A stretch of 15,293 nt of DNA, taken from Rhodospirillaceae bacterium CCH5-H10 (GTDB lineage Bacteria; Pseudomonadota; Alphaproteobacteria; Reyranellales; Reyranellaceae). Positions 7,557 to 15,196 of this stretch are shown here, in pieces. The stretch's first letter is position 1, and each line of letters starts with the position of its first letter. The notes under the pieces were generated by a model. The model had not been told where the DNA came from. It did no database searches and was given only the letters and a program-made list of their open reading frames with translations. The stretch covers positions 1 through 15,293 of the forward strand of contig LSKJ01000266.1 in assembly GCA_001557035.1 (NCBI GenBank), read 5' to 3'. Both the position numbers and the translations under genes were made by a program.

Positions 7557-7605
7557 TAGGAGCCGGGCCCGGATTTTCGCACCTGCGGGCTAGTGGGGGT
7601 CGGCT

Positions 7606-8208
7606 ATGGTTGTCGAATCTCTGATCCGTTGGGGGCCGCTCGTCGTGTTGCTGCTGTCGCTGGCAGCTCATCTTGGCCACACCTATGGGCTGAGGCACGC
7701 ATCGAGCGTTTCCGCCGAACCAGCAGCTCCGGACAGTGCGGCGGTTTTCGTCCGTGAAGTTTATCGCCGCGCAGTCGGCGTACTGATCCCCTACTTCCTG
7801 TGCCGGGCGTTCTTCCCGCAATTGGAACAGGATTTTGGCCGTATCGATAAGGTTGCAACAGAAACGATCCGACTATGCGGACTTGGGCTCGCCCTACTAG
7901 GTGCTGTCTGGCTCATGGCGACGCAGATCCTGGTTGGCGAGCTTTGGGGCGGCATCTTAGGGACGGGCACGTTGCCCAAGCTCGCTAGCACTGCGCCTTT
8001 ACGCGTCAGCCGAAATCCCGTTCTCCTCGGCTTGGTGGCGAAAGCGATCGGCCTGTTTCTGGCGTCATCGGCCGCAAAGAAGTTGATGGCGCTCACCGCC
8101 ATCTGGCTAGGTGCCCAGCTCCAGATCCGCCTCAAGGAAGACGCCCTGCAGACGACCTACGGTTCCGACTATATAGATTATTGCAAGCGCGTGCGGCGAT
8201 GGCTGTGA
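7606..8208 (+). CDS. Isoprenylcysteine carboxyl methyltransferase (ICMT)-like membrane protein
   Basis: This 200-residue integral membrane protein belongs to the ICMT/phospholipid-methyltransferase-like group. Hydrophobic segments lie at about 8-24, 56-70, 88-110 and 139-170. The C-terminal half carries the family pattern: RNP followed by LLG (136-142, where the classical form is RHPxYxG), E178, then YGSDYIDY (185-192) and RVRRWL at the end. Family members methylate lipid-linked or small substrates using S-adenosylmethionine, but bacteria lack prenylated cysteine substrates of the eukaryotic type, so the real substrate is unknown. Such genes often appear beside heavy-metal efflux genes. A G-rich ribosome site (GGGGGT) precedes the ATG. 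The end overlaps the TRAP small permease start by 10 bp, implying coupled translation in one operon driven by the promoter at 7369-7399. Confidence 0.82.
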   Translation: MVVESLIRWGPLVVLLLSLAAHLGHTYGLRHASSVSAEPAAPDSAAVFVREVYRRAVGVLIPYFLCRAFFPQLEQDFGRIDKVATETIRLCGLGLALLGAVWLMATQILVGELWGGILGTGTLPKLASTAPLRVSRNPVLLGLVAKAIGLFLASSAAKKLMALTAIWLGAQLQIRLKEDALQTTYGSDYIDYCKRVRRWL

Positions 8209-8783
8209 GAGGAGCCATCCAAGGCCTCTTGCCGATCGCTGCTTGGATCGACCGGCTGAGCGAATTGTTCGCGACAACCGTCTGCTGGGGGCTGCTGGCC
8301 AATGCGCTGCTGATCGCCGTTAACGCCATCAGCCGAAAGTTCTTTTCCGTCGCTTGGCCAACGGCTTTCGACATGCAGTGGCATTTCTTTTCAGCCGTCG
8401 TCCTGCTCATGGCGGCGGCCGCGCTTCGGCGCGACGAGCACGTTCGCATCGACGTCTTTGCCCACCGACTGGGCGAACGCGGGCTGGCCCGCCTAGACTT
8501 GGCCGGATGTCTTCTTGTGCTCCTGCCCGTCTGCCTTGCCATGGTTTGGTTCAGCGGCCAGCAATTCTTAATGGCATTCGTGTCGGGGGAGACGCGAGCC
8601 TCCCGAGAAAGCGTCAGCGCGCTCCCCGCATGGATCATCAAAGGCTTCATTCCCGTTGGATTCCTGTTGCTCGCACTGCAGGGCGCAGCCGAGGCCATCC
8701 GCTGCGCGGCCGCCCTCAAAGGGATTATCGTCCGTCCCATCCACCGTTCCCAGTTGATGCAGAAGGCGGACGATGATCGGTGA
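8199..8783 (+). CDS. dctQ: TRAP transporter small permease (DctQ-like)
   Basis: The 194-residue small membrane subunit of a tripartite ATP-independent periplasmic (TRAP) transporter. Four hydrophobic segments are visible at about 25-43, 58-77, 99-119 and 146-165. Family landmarks include NAISRKFF (42-49), DMQWHFF (58-64), the HVRID box (81-85) and SALPAW (140-145). I place the start at ATG 8199, because it overlaps the preceding stop in the usual ATGGCTGTGA arrangement; an upstream TTG at 8181 is less likely. The 3' end overlaps the large permease by 11 bp. The subunit pairs with DctM and normally receives substrate from a DctP binding protein, which is not found nearby. Confidence 0.88.
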   Translation: MAVRGAIQGLLPIAAWIDRLSELFATTVCWGLLANALLIAVNAISRKFFSVAWPTAFDMQWHFFSAVVLLMAAAALRRDEHVRIDVFAHRLGERGLARLDLAGCLLVLLPVCLAMVWFSGQQFLMAFVSGETRASRESVSALPAWIIKGFIPVGFLLLALQGAAEAIRCAAALKGIIVRPIHRSQLMQKADDDR

Positions 8784-10149
8784 GATTCTGGCCCCCGTTA
8801 TGTTTCTTTCGTTGGTGCTGGTTCTGCTCGCGGGATTCCCTGTCGCCTTCTCTCTCGCAGCCGTTGCCGGCGCCTTTGGCGTCATCGGCGTCCTTTCCGG
8901 ATACTTCAACGCGAGCTTCCTGCTCGCCATGACGTTTCGCTTGCAGGGCACGTTCTTCAATGACAATTTGCTGGCAATTCCATTGCTGGTCTTCATGGGC
9001 ATGATCTTGGAGCGAGCAGGGCTCGCCGAAGACATGTTCAAGGCATTGCACCGGCTGTTTGGCCGGTCACCCGGTGGTCTGGCCTATGCCGTCGTCATCG
9101 TCGGCGCAATCTTGTCCGCACTTACTGGTTTTGTGTCGGCCGCCGTCATCGCCCTCGGGCTCATTGCAATGCCGGCAATGCTGCGGGCGGGATATGACCA
9201 TCGGCTCGCTGCCGGCGTCGTCGCGGCCGGCGGCACGTTGGCGCAAGTCATGCCGCCCAGCCTTGTGCTGATCGTCTTGGCCGAGCAACTCGAAGTCTCG
9301 TTGATTGAGATCTACCGGGGCGCACTACTGCCCGCGCTATTGTTGGTTGCACTCTACCTTGTTTTCATCTTCGTCTTTACCCGACGGCATCCGCATATCG
9401 CGCCGCCGGCGACGTTGAACACTGCTGATGTTATACGTCTTATCCTCTGGAAAGAGGCGGCCCTGGCAGCCGGTCTACCGGTTAGTCTGGTAGTCATGGT
9501 TTTGCTCTCAATCTACTTTGGCGTGGCTACTCCCAGCGAGGGCGGGGCGATCGGCGTCACCGGAGCGTTGCTCTTGGCTATCATCAAGGGGCGCCTCACC
9601 GTTCGGCGATTGCACGAAGCGATGATGGCAGCGGGCATCCTTTGCTCCTGCGTCATATTCCTTTTGTTTGGTGCTTCCTTCTTCACCCTCGTCTTCCGCG
9701 GCCTCGATGGTCACCTGTGGATCGAGGACCTGTTTGGGCATTTGCCTGCAGGGCAGGTAGGCTTTTTGATCGCGCTCAATATCGCGATCTTTTTGCTCGC
9801 GTTCTTTCTCGATTTCTTCGAGATCGCCTTCATCGTCCTGCCCCTCATCGGGCCCATTGCCAAGGCGATGGGGGTCGACATGGTGTGGTTGGCGGTCCTC
9901 CTCGCCGTCAACCTGCAGACCTCCTTCATGCACCCACCGTTCGGCATAGCACTCTACAATCTGCGTAGCGTAACGCCTCGTTCGGTAGCAACCTCCAGCA
10001 TCTACTGGGGCTCAATTCCGTTCATACTGCTGCAGTTGTCGGTGGTTGCCTTGCTGATCGCTGTGCCGCAGCTCGTTGTCCAGTCGAAGCCGACCGCAAT
10101 TGACGCAAGCAACATCAAGATCGAGCTGCCCCCTCCTGACGACCAGTGA
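8773..10149 (+). CDS. dctM: TRAP transporter large permease (DctM-like)
   Basis: The 458-residue large membrane subunit of the TRAP transporter forms the ion-coupled transport channel. It is hydrophobic throughout, with roughly a dozen membrane segments. It has DctM landmarks such as LLAIPLLVFMGMILERAGLA in the first third, a GGTLAQVMPPS loop near residue 155 (family form GtLGilIPPS) and ATPSEGGAIGV after the middle. Length and order fit the family. Substrates of this family are mostly organic acids, and nothing in the sequence names the substrate here. The ATG lies inside the end of dctQ, so the two are translationally coupled. Only 29 bp separate its stop from an IS630 element. No dctP is present up to the window edge, so either the insertion separated it, it is encoded elsewhere, or the permease works without one. 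Confidence 0.92.
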   Translation: MIGEILAPVMFLSLVLVLLAGFPVAFSLAAVAGAFGVIGVLSGYFNASFLLAMTFRLQGTFFNDNLLAIPLLVFMGMILERAGLAEDMFKALHRLFGRSPGGLAYAVVIVGAILSALTGFVSAAVIALGLIAMPAMLRAGYDHRLAAGVVAAGGTLAQVMPPSLVLIVLAEQLEVSLIEIYRGALLPALLLVALYLVFIFVFTRRHPHIAPPATLNTADVIRLILWKEAALAAGLPVSLVVMVLLSIYFGVATPSEGGAIGVTGALLLAIIKGRLTVRRLHEAMMAAGILCSCVIFLLFGASFFTLVFRGLDGHLWIEDLFGHLPAGQVGFLIALNIAIFLLAFFLDFFEIAFIVLPLIGPIAKAMGVDMVWLAVLLAVNLQTSFMHPPFGIALYNLRSVTPRSVATSSIYWGSIPFILLQLSVVALLIAVPQLVVQSKPTAIDASNIKIELPPPDDQ

Positions 10150-10178
10150 CGATGCAGAACGTTCCAGTGTTGCAGCTA

Positions 10179-10191
10179 GAGCATTATGACT
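10179..10191 (+). repeat. Left terminal inverted repeat of the IS630 element
   Basis: GAGCATTATGACT, adjacent to the TA target at 10177-10178. It pairs with 11216-11228 with one mismatch. A further small inverted repeat, AAGGG-GATT-CCCTT (10205-10218), lies just inside this end. Confidence 0.88.
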
Positions 10192-10268
10192 TCTGAAGGA
10201 ATCGAAGGGGATTCCCTTGGGCGGCGTGATCTGATTCAACCTTCTGGCTGGGCAGGAGGCCAGCCGGG

Positions 10269-11215
10269 ATGGCGAAAGCTTATTCGTTGGATCTTCGAAA
10301 GCGGGTGGTCGAGGCGGTGGAACGCGATGGCCTGTCCTGTAACCAGGCGGCGGCGCGCTTCGAAGTAGCGATCAGCATGGCAATCGCCTGGGTTAACCGG
10401 TATCGGCGGACCGGGAGCCTGGCCCCCGGGAAGATCGGCGGACACCGGCCGAAGAAGCTGGTCGGGGCGTACCGTGCCTGGCTGCTGATGCGCTGCCGGG
10501 AGCGCGAGTTCACCTTGCAGGGGCTGGTTGGCGAGCTCGCTGCTCGTGGCCTCAGCGTGGACTATCGCGTGGTCTGGATATTCGTCCACGAAGAGAAGCT
10601 GAGTTACAAAAAAAGACGCTGGTCGCCAGCGAGCGGGATCGTCCCGACGTAGCGCACCGGCGCCGGCAATGGCGGGCGCATCAGGATCGCATCGATCCGA
10701 CGCGCCTGGTCTTCATCGATGAGACCTGGACCAAGACCAATATGGCGCCGCTGCGCGGCTGGGCTCCACGGGGCCAGCGCCTGCTCGCCAAGGTCCCTCA
10801 TGGCCGCTGGACGACAATGACCTTCCTCGCGGCCCTTCGTCATGACCGCGTCGACGCACCATGGTTCATCGAGGGGCCGATCAACGGCGAAAGCTTCCGT
10901 CTCTACATCGACAAGGTTCTGGTCCCGACGCTTCGCCCTGGCGACATCGTCGTCATGGACAACCTCGGCTCCCATCGCAGCAGCGCCGTCCGCAGCGCAC
11001 TCAGAGCGGCCGGAGCCAAGCTCTTCTTCTTGCCCAAGTACTCGCCGGACCTGAACCCGATCGAGATGCTCTTCTCCAAGCTCAAGCATGGTCTGTGCAA
11101 AGCCGCGAAGCGTACTCAGGACGCCGTCTATGACGCTATCGCCGACCTGCTACCGACCGTCAGACCCGCTGAATGCCAAAACTACTTCGCTAAAGCTGGA
11201 TACGCGCGAACTTAG
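10269..11215 (+). CDS. IS630-family transposase, two frames joined by -1 frameshift
   Basis: The first frame (10269-10652, 127 residues) holds the helix-turn-helix DNA-binding part, beginning MAKAYSLDLRKRVVEAVERD. The second continues in the -1 frame to 11215 and holds the DDE catalytic core: the first Asp in VFIDETW (near 10711-10731), the second in VVMDNLGSHR (near 10951-10980) and the Glu in SPDLNPIEMLF. The frames meet at seven A residues (10608-10614). Reading -1 there gives KKTLVASERDRPDVAH and restores the expected protein of about 315 residues. The in-frame ATG at 10742 lies after the first catalytic Asp, so the second frame alone would be inactive. IS630 members are known to use such frameshifting. 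A plain disabling mutation is the alternative. Confidence 0.9.
10608..10614 (+). promoter_or_regulatory. A7 slippery run for transposase frameshifting
   Basis: Seven consecutive A (C AAA AAA AGA in the first frame) lie exactly where the -1 switch is needed to join the DNA-binding and catalytic parts. Ribosomal slippage by tRNA-Lys, or polymerase slippage, could both act here. The base before the run is C, so the classical A-AAA-AAG heptamer is not perfect. Confidence 0.6.
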
Positions 11216-11228
11216 AGTCATAACGCTC
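11216..11228 (-). repeat. Right terminal inverted repeat of the IS630 element
   Basis: Read on the minus strand this is GAGCGTTATGACT, the mate of 10179-10191. It is followed outward by TA at 11229-11230. The transposase stop codon (ending at 11215) directly abuts it. Confidence 0.88.
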
Positions 11229-11231
11229 TAG

Positions 11232-12211
11232 TACCGGAAGGTCTGTCAGGAGTGGGGCAGCGGGCGACATAAGAGCTAGTGCCGCCAGCCCGGAGAAATA
11301 TCTATTCGTGGGTGCTCACCTCGCTGAAAGATTTTAGCAGTTATCCGAGCAGGCAGAGATGTGTAACCACCCGGGAGGACCATGAGCAAGCATGTTATGG
11401 GACTGATCTGGGACGCTTGGCGCACGCGACAGACGGTGCGATCGCGCAATGCCAGCGCGACCGCCTAGCCGAGATGGTGGCATTCGTGCGACTACCTCAG
11501 GGACCACAGGGACGCCCGGATCTTCGTTCTGGACGACGCAAGCATGGCCGTGGTGAGCGCGATGGCCTTCCGCACACTGCAAGCCTGGCTGAGATTCGGA
11601 GACCTCGTCAGAATATTCGGCAGTGGCGGGCGGATGGCCATGAGGTTTCCGCCCGGCAGCCATTCCACCACGAGCTGCACGGCGGCGCACGTTCTTAAAT
11701 CCGCGTCATGGCGAAAGCGGACACTGACGCTTCTTTTCACGCGCCTCTCTCAGAGATGGTCCGCCAACTCGATGCGTTTCGTCCCGCGTTTGCTCGCGCC
11801 GTATACCAGCATCGCCAAACTCGTGGCGAGCGAACAGGACGGCGACCGACTGAACATTCGTCCGGTGCTACCCAACCCATGTCCGCCTTGGGCGCGAATG
11901 GCATGAATTTTTCGCCTACGTGATTCAGCTCGACTCATGGATTACGACCTTCGCAGCAGGCTTCTGGCGAGGTACCCGCAAGCTTACCCGATCAAGTATC
12001 TGGTGGAATCAACGAGTTCTCATACGGCATTAACCCGGAGGTCTGTGCGGTCATCGTCTACAAGTCTTATCTTGCGAGGGGTCGATCGAATTTTTTGCGC
12101 CAAAATCAGGATTGGGAAAGACCCAAGAGCACGCTGGTAATCCGGCGTGGGCTCCCGTTGCCTCGTGACGTCACTGGAAGACGCGGTCCGAGGAGCGGTT
12201 CTTCGTCTTAA
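11232..12211. other. 980-bp stretch without an intact gene
   Basis: No complete gene is supported. Several plus-strand fragments look protein-like but change frame or lack starts. A 28-codon frame MSKHVMGLIWDAWRTRQT opens at 11382 after GGGAGG and stops at once. RIFVLDDASMAVVSAMAF lies near 11515-11570. MAKADTDASFHAPLSEMVRQ starts at 11708. GREWHEFFAYVIQLDSW lies near 11890-11940. A start-less frame from 11924 to 12211 contains INEFSYGINPEVCAVIVYKS. I recognise none of them. The pattern suggests one or two decayed genes between the IS copy and the convergent FTR1 gene. Confidence 0.4.
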
Positions 12212-12219
12212 GGCACACG

Positions 12220-14154
12220 CTATCGCCGAGTTTCCTTTCGGTCGGCCGACAGTCGGCGTTGGTTGTATCGGAATCCGATCAGCAGCAGCGCCGCTGTGGC
12301 GACTTGGGCGGCAATGCCCTGGATGGTGGGGTAGACACCAAGGACTTCTATGCGGAGAAACCCGGCCAATTGGTTGACAGGCAGCCAACCAGCTTCCTGC
12401 AACGCCGACACGCCCTTGCCCATCAAGACGACGCATAGAATGGCGATCAAGGCCGAGCTGTAAGCGAGAAATTTGCCAACCGGCAACGCTCGGCCGTAGC
12501 GCAGCAATGCCCAGGCGGTGACCGCCAACGCGACAACGGCCGCACCTGCGCCGGCGAGGATCGCGCCAGCATTCTTTTCGTTCCAAATGGCGATGTAGAA
12601 CAGGATCGTCTCGAATACTTCGCGATACACCACTAGAAATGCCAGCCCAAACAGACCCCAGGCGGACTGTCGCGAAACCGCATGGCCGAGCTTGTCTCGT
12701 ATGTAGCGCTGCCATACGTCGGCCTGGCTCTTGCCGTGCATCCAGATCCCGACCCACAGAAGAATGATCGCCGCCAGCAGCGATCCGAAGCCTTCGGTAA
12801 GTTCGCGGTCGGCACCGCTCATGGAGATTAGGTAGGTGGCTGCAGCCCATGTTGCGGCCCCCGCCGCTAACGCCGCGAGCCAGCCGCCGTGGACATAGGC
12901 CTCTACATCCTGTCGGCCTGCCTTCCTTAGCAGTGTCAGCATAACCACCACGATCAGCAGTGCTTCCAGCGCCTCCCGCAGCAGGATCGTAAATGCGCCG
13001 AGAAAGCTAGCCGATGGCGTCGCTTGGTGAGGATCGAGTGCGACTTCGGCGTTGCTCAACAGGTCGCCCAGGGTGTTGACTTGGCCTCGCACGTCCTCCA
13101 GTGGTGCTCCCCGCTTGAGCGCGGCTCTCAGTTCGGCCATTGCGCCTTCAATTTGTGCCTTCAGATCATCATTATGGATCCTCAGCAACGGCTCGACAGG
13201 TTCGACCCCGTCGAGATAAGCCGACAAGGCGAGATCAGCTGCAGCGCGTCCATCTCCTCTTTCGTAGGCGGATACCGCCTCGCCCAGCCGCTTCCGGGCG
13301 ATGGCTAGTGGAAATCCTGTCTGTTGGACAACAGCGTTCGGATTTCGCCTCAGATAGGCAACGATTTTGCCAGCCTTGCTTTCGCCGAGACTGCCGCTGA
13401 ACATTGCCGGCCTTTCGCCGATTAGGTTCGCAAAGGTTATTTGCCGACGCAGGTCGGCGTCGACCTTCCACAACCGCTCGCCTTCGGCGGCATCGTTGGC
13501 CGGATAGGCGAGCGATCCCACGTAAAGAGCAAGGTCCCATCGATCCTGCGATGGCAGATGGGCAAAGCTTGCCATGCTGGTGCCGTCGAGGCCCTGCTCG
13601 ATGACCTGATAGAGCGCAAAAATGCTACGTTCGCTGGCCCGATCCTTGTCGGTAAAGGCAATCGGAGGCGGGTTCAAACCTGCAGCGGCGGGACCCTTGC
13701 CGTCGCCGTTGGCGCCGTGGCAACTCGAACAGTTTTCGGCATAGAGTGATCGCCCGCGCTGGAAGTCGGGTATTGCACTCGGTGCCAGCGGTACCGGATA
13801 CGCTTTGATGAGATCGGCGGCGAGCGATCGCGCTAGCTTTGCGACAAGGTCGGGCACCGCCTTCTGTCCAATTGCGGCCTGCAGCTCGACGGCCTTTTGC
13901 TGAAGATGCGTCTTATCGTCGGTCGGCGGCAGAGCATCGAGCTTCTCCTTCATAGAGCCGACGAATTCAACCATCTCCGCGTATTCATTTACGCTAACAA
14001 CCGTGCCATCCCATACGGCTTCTCTGTAGTCGATCGCCATGTAGTCGAGCAGGCGCCAGATGGTGAGCGCTGGCGCCGTATCGGCACGGGCGACGACGGT
14101 CAGCGCCAGATTTATCGTGAGCAAGAAGGAAATCGTCAGGGTGCGAATAGCCAT
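12220..14154 (-). CDS. pbrT: PbrT-like FTR1-family metal permease with fused cytochrome c domain
   Basis: This 644-residue membrane protein resembles the iron/lead transporter family typified by PbrT, the Pb(II) uptake protein of Cupriavidus. After a signal peptide (residues 1-24, ending ARA) comes a periplasmic helical region, then a cytochrome c domain with the haem motif CSSCH (142-146) and a likely axial Met at M194. Another soluble region follows up to about 380. The C-terminal FTR1-type permease carries the two glutamate boxes REALE (393-397) and REVFE (511-515), with about seven membrane helices. In FTR1 proteins these boxes pass the oxidised metal, so the cytochrome may supply or take electrons. 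The gene faces the decayed region, away from pbrR, and no MerR-type site is seen upstream. Uptake of iron instead of lead is a real alternative; the lead label rests on the pbr neighbours. Confidence 0.88.
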   Translation of the reverse strand: MAIRTLTISFLLTINLALTVVARADTAPALTIWRLLDYMAIDYREAVWDGTVVSVNEYAEMVEFVGSMKEKLDALPPTDDKTHLQQKAVELQAAIGQKAVPDLVAKLARSLAADLIKAYPVPLAPSAIPDFQRGRSLYAENCSSCHGANGDGKGPAAAGLNPPPIAFTDKDRASERSIFALYQVIEQGLDGTSMASFAHLPSQDRWDLALYVGSLAYPANDAAEGERLWKVDADLRRQITFANLIGERPAMFSGSLGESKAGKIVAYLRRNPNAVVQQTGFPLAIARKRLGEAVSAYERGDGRAAADLALSAYLDGVEPVEPLLRIHNDDLKAQIEGAMAELRAALKRGAPLEDVRGQVNTLGDLLSNAEVALDPHQATPSASFLGAFTILLREALEALLIVVVMLTLLRKAGRQDVEAYVHGGWLAALAAGAATWAAATYLISMSGADRELTEGFGSLLAAIILLWVGIWMHGKSQADVWQRYIRDKLGHAVSRQSAWGLFGLAFLVVYREVFETILFYIAIWNEKNAGAILAGAGAAVVALAVTAWALLRYGRALPVGKFLAYSSALIAILCVVLMGKGVSALQEAGWLPVNQLAGFLRIEVLGVYPTIQGIAAQVATAALLLIGFRYNQRRLSADRKETRR

Positions 14155-14593
14155 GCAAACCAGTGTGCGCTAACGCGACTTATTTGCATACTCTTAGCAT
14201 GCAGCCCGATGGCCGTCGAGAACCCGTGAGCGATGCTACCTGCATCGGCTGCATGAAAGAAAGCATTGCGGTCGGCTTTTCTCCAGATCGCTCAAGTGAG
14301 AATTCACTAAAGGTGCAGTTCGATAGTTGGCTCATCGTTTGGATCGGTGTTCGTTTCTGAAGTAGTCTAATAGTCGTCGCACCCTCATTCGACAGGTCGA
14401 GACCATGCGACCATATCGGCACCAAATTGCTCCGCCCGTCAGAAAATTTTCTACTCCAGCCGCTAGGGGTGAATTCAACGATCGCTCATAAGCCAGAGCG
14501 TTCAGGAAGTAGGGCGGGGGTGTACCTTACCCTCACCCTCTACCAGACGGGGGCAGGCGACGAACGATGAACATTGGAGAGAGAAGAGAGGCG
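14155..14593. other. Intergenic region between divergent pbrT-like and fasciclin genes
   Basis: 439 bp between two divergent starts, so it should hold both promoters. I see no MerR-type 19-bp-spaced promoter and no strong -35/-10 pair. Short frames here lack support. The only clear structure is the inverted repeat at 14198-14255, listed separately. Just before the fasciclin start the strand is purine-rich (GAGAGAAGAGAGG). Confidence 0.5.
14198..14255. repeat. Interrupted inverted repeat upstream of the pbrT-like gene
   Basis: CATGCAGCCCGATG (14198-14211) and CATCGGCTGCATG (14243-14255) are reverse complements except for one extra C, separated by 31 bases. It lies 44 bases ahead of the pbrT-like start, in its leader or promoter. 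It could be a binding site for a regulator, an RNA hairpin or a remnant of something mobile. I know no protein that uses this sequence. Confidence 0.5.
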
Positions 14594-15079
14594 ATGAGCA
14601 TCAAAATGGCGACCACCACGCTGGCCGTGGTCTCGGCACTTCTTTGGGCGGGGGCTGCGCGCGCGGCGGACTTCGTCGACACCATCGCGACGATGCCGAA
14701 CCTCACAACTTTCTCTGCGGCTCTCAAGGCGGCAGGCATGGGCGACACTCTCAAAGGCAAAGGGCCGTTCACCGTTTTTGCGCCGACCGACGACGCGTTC
14801 AAGCGTCTCACGGCGGATTCGATGACGAACCTCATGAAGCCCGAGAACAAGGATCAGCTTGTCAGGCTGCTGACCTTCCACGTCTTGGCGGGCAAGGTCA
14901 CTGAGAACGACATGAAAGGTAAGATGTACAAGGCCAAGACGTTGAACGGTAAGGAGATCGAAGTCGATGCTGACGACCCGGGCGAAGGTATCCGGATCAA
15001 CAAGGCCAATATAACCAAGGGCGACGTTGCCGCTGACAATGGCGTCGTTCATCTTATCAATCGCGTTCTGTTGCCGTAA
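14594..15079 (+). CDS. Exported fasciclin (FAS1) domain protein
   Basis: This 161-residue protein has a signal peptide (MSIKMATTTLAVVSALLWAG, cleavage near ARA, residue 24) and one FAS1 domain. FAS1 landmarks are FTVFAPTDDAF (59-69), TFHVLAGK (94-101) and the closing NGVVHLINRVLLP (149-161). I prefer the start at 14594, which has GAGAGG three bases upstream; an ATG at 14567 would add nine residues. FAS1 proteins of bacteria are secreted or periplasmic adhesion-type proteins with unknown ligands. The gene is divergent from the pbrT-like gene, and no link to metal handling is visible in the sequence. Confidence 0.9.
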   Translation: MSIKMATTTLAVVSALLWAGAARAADFVDTIATMPNLTTFSAALKAAGMGDTLKGKGPFTVFAPTDDAFKRLTADSMTNLMKPENKDQLVRLLTFHVLAGKVTENDMKGKMYKAKTLNGKEIEVDADDPGEGIRINKANITKGDVAADNGVVHLINRVLLP

Positions 15080-15196
15080 CTCAACGATTGCTCTGCTTCA
15101 ATATCGAGTCCGCTTGTAGACAGGCCGCGGCCTGGTACTGAAACACCTCAAGGACGACCGTGATGAACACAACCACCGCGCTGCTCGCTGCATTGC

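Larger units (their letters stand above)
10179..11228 (+). mobile_element. Complete IS630-family insertion sequence, about 1050 bp
   Basis: The ends are inverted repeats GAGCATTATGACT and, on the opposite strand, GAGCGTTATGACT (12 of 13 identical). They are flanked on both sides by TA (10177-10178 and 11229-11230), the target dinucleotide that IS630/Tc1-mariner elements duplicate. Inside is a single transposase gene read in two frames. Size, ends and target all agree with the IS630 family. The element sits 29 bp behind dctM in the same orientation. Confidence 0.93.

Noticed and set aside
10742..11215. Second IS frame as an independent gene starting at ATG 10742
   Set aside because: This start omits the first catalytic Asp in VFIDETW; the -1 join at A7 gives a full transposase.
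15121..15134. Perfect palindrome CAGGCCGCGGCCTG as a terminator
   Set aside because: No loop and no T-run follow it; GC-rich palindromes of this size are expected by chance here.
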